Of a DNA stretch of 41,276 nt, positions 38,883 to 41,276 are shown in pieces; positions within the stretch are counted from its first letter, which is position 1, and every line of letters begins with the position of its first letter. The notes below the pieces were generated by a model. That model saw only the letters and a program-made list of their open reading frames with translations. It was not told where the DNA came from and made no database searches. The position numbers and the translations under genes were made by a program. Origin of the DNA: Zarea fungicola (taxonomy: Eukaryota > Ascomycota > Sordariomycetes > Hypocreales > Cordycipitaceae); the NCBI GenBank assembly GCA_900169235.1, contig FWCC01000499.1:147-41422 (forward strand), in the 5' to 3' direction.

Positions 38883-39203
38883 CGGGCGCAAGAATGTGGT
38901 GGTCAAGCTGAAAGATCCCACCAATCGCAGAAGCATCTCCTTCCTTTTATCCACACTGCAAGCGAGGAGTGGGAGAGGTTCAACCGGTGGATTCGAAGGG
39001 CCAAGCAATGGCATACCATTGCTTCAGAGCTCGGAATGGAGATTTTACTGAGGATGCCGCCGGTAATTAGTAATTCATGGATAGAGCAAAAGTTACAAAA
39101 CAAGGAGCAGCTGTACATTTGGATAGATATAGTACGTCTCCTTCAATGCGAGGTAGTACAAGTTTTTGCATGGACCTACTGTCTAGTAGTAATAGTACGT
39201 TAG
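38883..39203 (+). CDS. Unrecognised coding exon or gene fragment
   Basis: An open frame of 106 codons follows a TAG at 38880 and ends with a TAG at 39201-39203. Its first ATG is at 39036. The translation is strongly protein-like: E-E-W-E-R-F-N-R-W-I-R-R-A-K-Q-W-H-T then S-E-L-G-M-E-I-L-L-R-M-P-P and S-N-S-W-I-E-Q, tryptophan-rich and amphipathic. This is unlike the other two frames. The absence of an early ATG suggests an internal exon; an acceptor is possible at the TAGTAG just before 38883. A GTACGT donor occurs within the W-I-D-I codons at about 39130. The last 25 codons may be intronic. I do not recognise the family. It may be a fragment of a degraded gene. Confidence 0.45.
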   Translation, partial: RAQECGGQAERSHQSQKHLLPFIHTASEEWERFNRWIRRAKQWHTIASELGMEILLRMPPVISNSWIEQKLQNKEQLYIWIDIVRLLQCEVVQVFAWTYCLVVIVR

Positions 39204-39401
39204 AGTTATGACATGTCTCCGAATGTCTCAAAGGACCATGTTCATCTATCACAATCTCATCATCCTACTCCATTACCGAAGCAAACTATTAATACCGCGC
39301 GCTACTGCCCACTGGATACAACCAAAATAGAAACGCGCCGAGTTGACTAATATGGTCAACTTCAAGTGTGGTTCTGCGTTGATTTCCGTTGACAAGATGT
39401 C

Positions 39402-39644
39402 TTGAGAGAAAGGGGAACCCTAAAGTTCCTCGATGATAACTTGATTAGATATTCGGATATGGACCTAGTAGAGACGCGAGTGGATAATAGTCGTGATGGC
39501 GCATTTAGTCTCTGTTTTGAAGTTGAAGGCATTGTGAATGGCAACATTGCCGGCAAATGGGCTGTGGCGAAGAGTCATGACGTATCGTTAATTGCTAGTG
39601 ACCTGAAAAGGCAATCTTTGGTATTTTATTGTGAGCTACTCTAG
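39402..39644 (+). other. Possible coding fragment
   Basis: An 80-codon frame opening with TTG, with a protein-like composition (L-K-F-L-D-D-N-L-I-R-Y then F-E-V-E-G-I-V-N-G). It overlaps the last codons of the convergent WD40 gene by nine bases. It could be a downstream exon of the fragment at 38883-39203, or chance. No family recognised. Confidence 0.25.
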
Positions 39645-41126
39645 CTTGATTTCCCAAGTTCGGACTCGCCAGTCTCCGTCAAGAGAAAATAGCACGCTCT
39701 TCTCTTCAACAAAGGCCTCCGCACTTGAGAGGGTCGTCATTTGTTGCAGGCTCGGTGGCCTCTGTAATCTCCATTTCCAATTGCGCTGCCTGTCCCATAT
39801 AAGTACCGTGTGGTCACTTACCCGGACAAGAAGCCTTTTGCCTTTCCGATCGAGCCATTTCAGACTCACGATGCCACAGAAGTTATCGCGCAAACTACCA
39901 TCACTATGCACCTTCATAACTTCCGCAGTCCTGTTCGTAGCAACCTCCCATAGGACGACAGCGCGATTGACCACGAGGGCAATCACATCGCCGTTTGGCG
40001 ACCATGTTAGTGGTGTAGACCAACCGCGAAGACCTGGCATCTCGAGCTGCAGAATGCGGTTACCGGCCGCGACTGTATAAATTGCAATGTTCGGTACGCC
40101 GTCTCGACTGTTGCCAGCAAACAGAATCTGCTCTCCATTTGGCGAAAAATCACCCGTCCAGTTCTGTCCGCTGGTACCTTTGATGTTGTGGATGCATTCG
40201 CCTGTTGTGGCGTCCCAGATTCGACAGCTCTCATCCCAAGATGCTGATGCAATGATGTTGGGATCAGTGGGTGACCACGAAGCCCACATGATTGCATCTT
40301 GGTGGCCTTTGAGTCGGCAGACCTCTGTGAGCGGATCCGAACGCAAGCGAATGACGAGCTGCGGGAGCCATTCGATTGGTCTTGACCAGCCCTGCGTCGT
40401 CATGCTTCGATCCGAGTACACGAAATGAGTCCCGTCGCAGCTCAGAGCCATTGAGCTTCCCGAGAGGAATCTGCCTTCGAAGTTGACGGGATTTTCCGTG
40501 TTGCCGACACTTTTTCCGTCTTCATCGAGGTACCATGCAATTATCAGGCCATCAGCACCCACAGGCTCGGAGTCTTGCGAAAGAACCATGTAATGGGCTT
40601 CTTGCGCGTTCTCGTTGTCCAATTTCCAGAAGTAAATGGCTTGAATCGTCTGTTCGTGTCCACTGAACTCTGCCGTCAACAACTTCGAGTCGGTAGCGTA
40701 TATTCTAATGACAGCGTTGGTTGCAATTGCCACGAACTTGCCATCTGGACAGACTGTCAGCGCAGCACTCGACTTGTCAGCCATTCCTGACATGGGGTCG
40801 CTGTCATTGAGCTCAAATGCGTCAAGCTCATCGCCCCAAAGCAAAGGGGCGTCGTTGGTCGAGGGAGCCCAAGAGGCTGCTACGCCGCCGCGATCGAATT
40901 CTTTATCGAGCTTCAATTCGAATGTGCGGATGAACCGGTCAAAGTCCATGTAGTCTTCCAACATGGCGCTGATGGTGCTGCTAGGGCGCGCGATGATTGA
41001 AATGTCCTTTTTGGTGAGGCATGCGGCGTATAGTGGTCGTAAGTTGAAGCTGAAAGTCCAAGTTGAACATGTCCCAAAAAATCACAGCGCGTTGTTGTTG
41101 ACGAATAAGCGGAAGGGCGTGGCCAT
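39636..41126 (-). pseudogene. WD40-repeat protein gene with premature stop
   Basis: A frame of 497 codons runs from ATG 41126 to the stop at 39636. It is interrupted by one TGA at codon 15 (41084-41082). After the TGA, reading continues in the same frame with convincing protein (F-F-G-T-C-S-T-W-T-F-S-F-N-L-R-P-L, then A-C-L-T-K-K-D-I) before the first internal ATG at 40964. From there a complete 442-residue reading remains. At least five WD40 blades are visible, the clearest being G-H-Q-D-A-I-M-W-A-S-W-S-P with S-A-S-W-D-E-S-C-R-I-W-D. WD40 propellers are protein-interaction scaffolds. Either the gene is disrupted by a CGA-to-TGA type change, or translation starts at 40964, or a spliced upstream exon supplies the start. 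If intact from 40964 it would be a functional 442-residue WD40 protein. Confidence 0.65.
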
Positions 41127-41276
41127 GTATGCTCTTTGCTGCGCCGCGCCACACAGTCAAGAAGTTGGCTAGAAGCAAATTTTATGGAGCACGAATGTGG
41201 TAGAATGGGAGATCCCCCTAGTTATTAGTTATTACTTCCACTGGCACTACATGTAATACTGTCACGCAGAACAGGA
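41127..41276. other. Right end of window
   Basis: 150 bp upstream of the WD40 gene. No promoter motif was recognised, and an upstream exon could lie beyond the window. Confidence 0.4.

Overview
The window looks like a chromosomal segment of a filamentous ascomycete (Pezizomycotina; Hypocreales is a guess from gene content). Spliced genes carry short introns of about 50-90 nt with GTRNGT-like donors, CTAAC/CTAAT-type branch points and YAG or AAG acceptors. The protein families are typically fungal: Zn2Cys6 regulators, a STAND/ankyrin protein, P450s and small cysteine-rich secreted proteins. Two undetermined bases lie at 28888-28889. No tRNA, rRNA or CRISPR array was seen.

Layout. (1) 1-6.6 kb: mostly non-coding at the left, then a cluster of small secreted cysteine-rich proteins. 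It holds two six-cysteine paralogues on the minus strand (2638-3024, 4047-4454), a ten-cysteine protein on the plus strand (5349-5990) and a signal-peptide relic of the six-cysteine family (6329-6397). (2) 6.6-17.1 kb: a GC-richer block of long genes with little or no splicing. These are a regulator with two Zn2Cys6 clusters, an S9D-type glutamyl-endopeptidase-like serine peptidase, an aromatic-hydroxylase-type FAD monooxygenase and a STAND ATPase with ankyrin repeats. (3) 17.9-28.1 kb: a metabolic group of a secreted FAD oxidoreductase (five exons), a cytochrome P450 (six exons) and an FMN-dependent alpha-hydroxy-acid dehydrogenase (two exons), followed by a divergent protein kinase-like gene. 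(4) 28.5-32.6 kb: a roughly 4.1 kb segment bounded by imperfect inverted repeats, carrying a three-exon secreted-protein gene. (5) 32.9-37 kb: a decayed gene, a long secreted member of the six-cysteine family (33864-34679) and another unrecognised secreted protein (36251-36967). (6) 38.9-41.3 kb: unrecognised coding remnants and a WD40-repeat gene interrupted by an early stop codon.

The main theme is secretion. Five of the six intact secreted cysteine-containing proteins have an L-x-x-R sequence just before the cysteine-bearing mature region, and the sixth has a V-x-x-R variant. This is the arrangement known for Kex2-processed pro-domain fungal effectors. All have a TATA box about 90-150 bp upstream of the start. 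Three intact proteins plus one relic share one six-cysteine domain, so the locus appears to have grown by duplication and decay, partly within repeat-bounded DNA. The metabolic group could be part of a small tailoring-enzyme cluster, but no core synthase is present.
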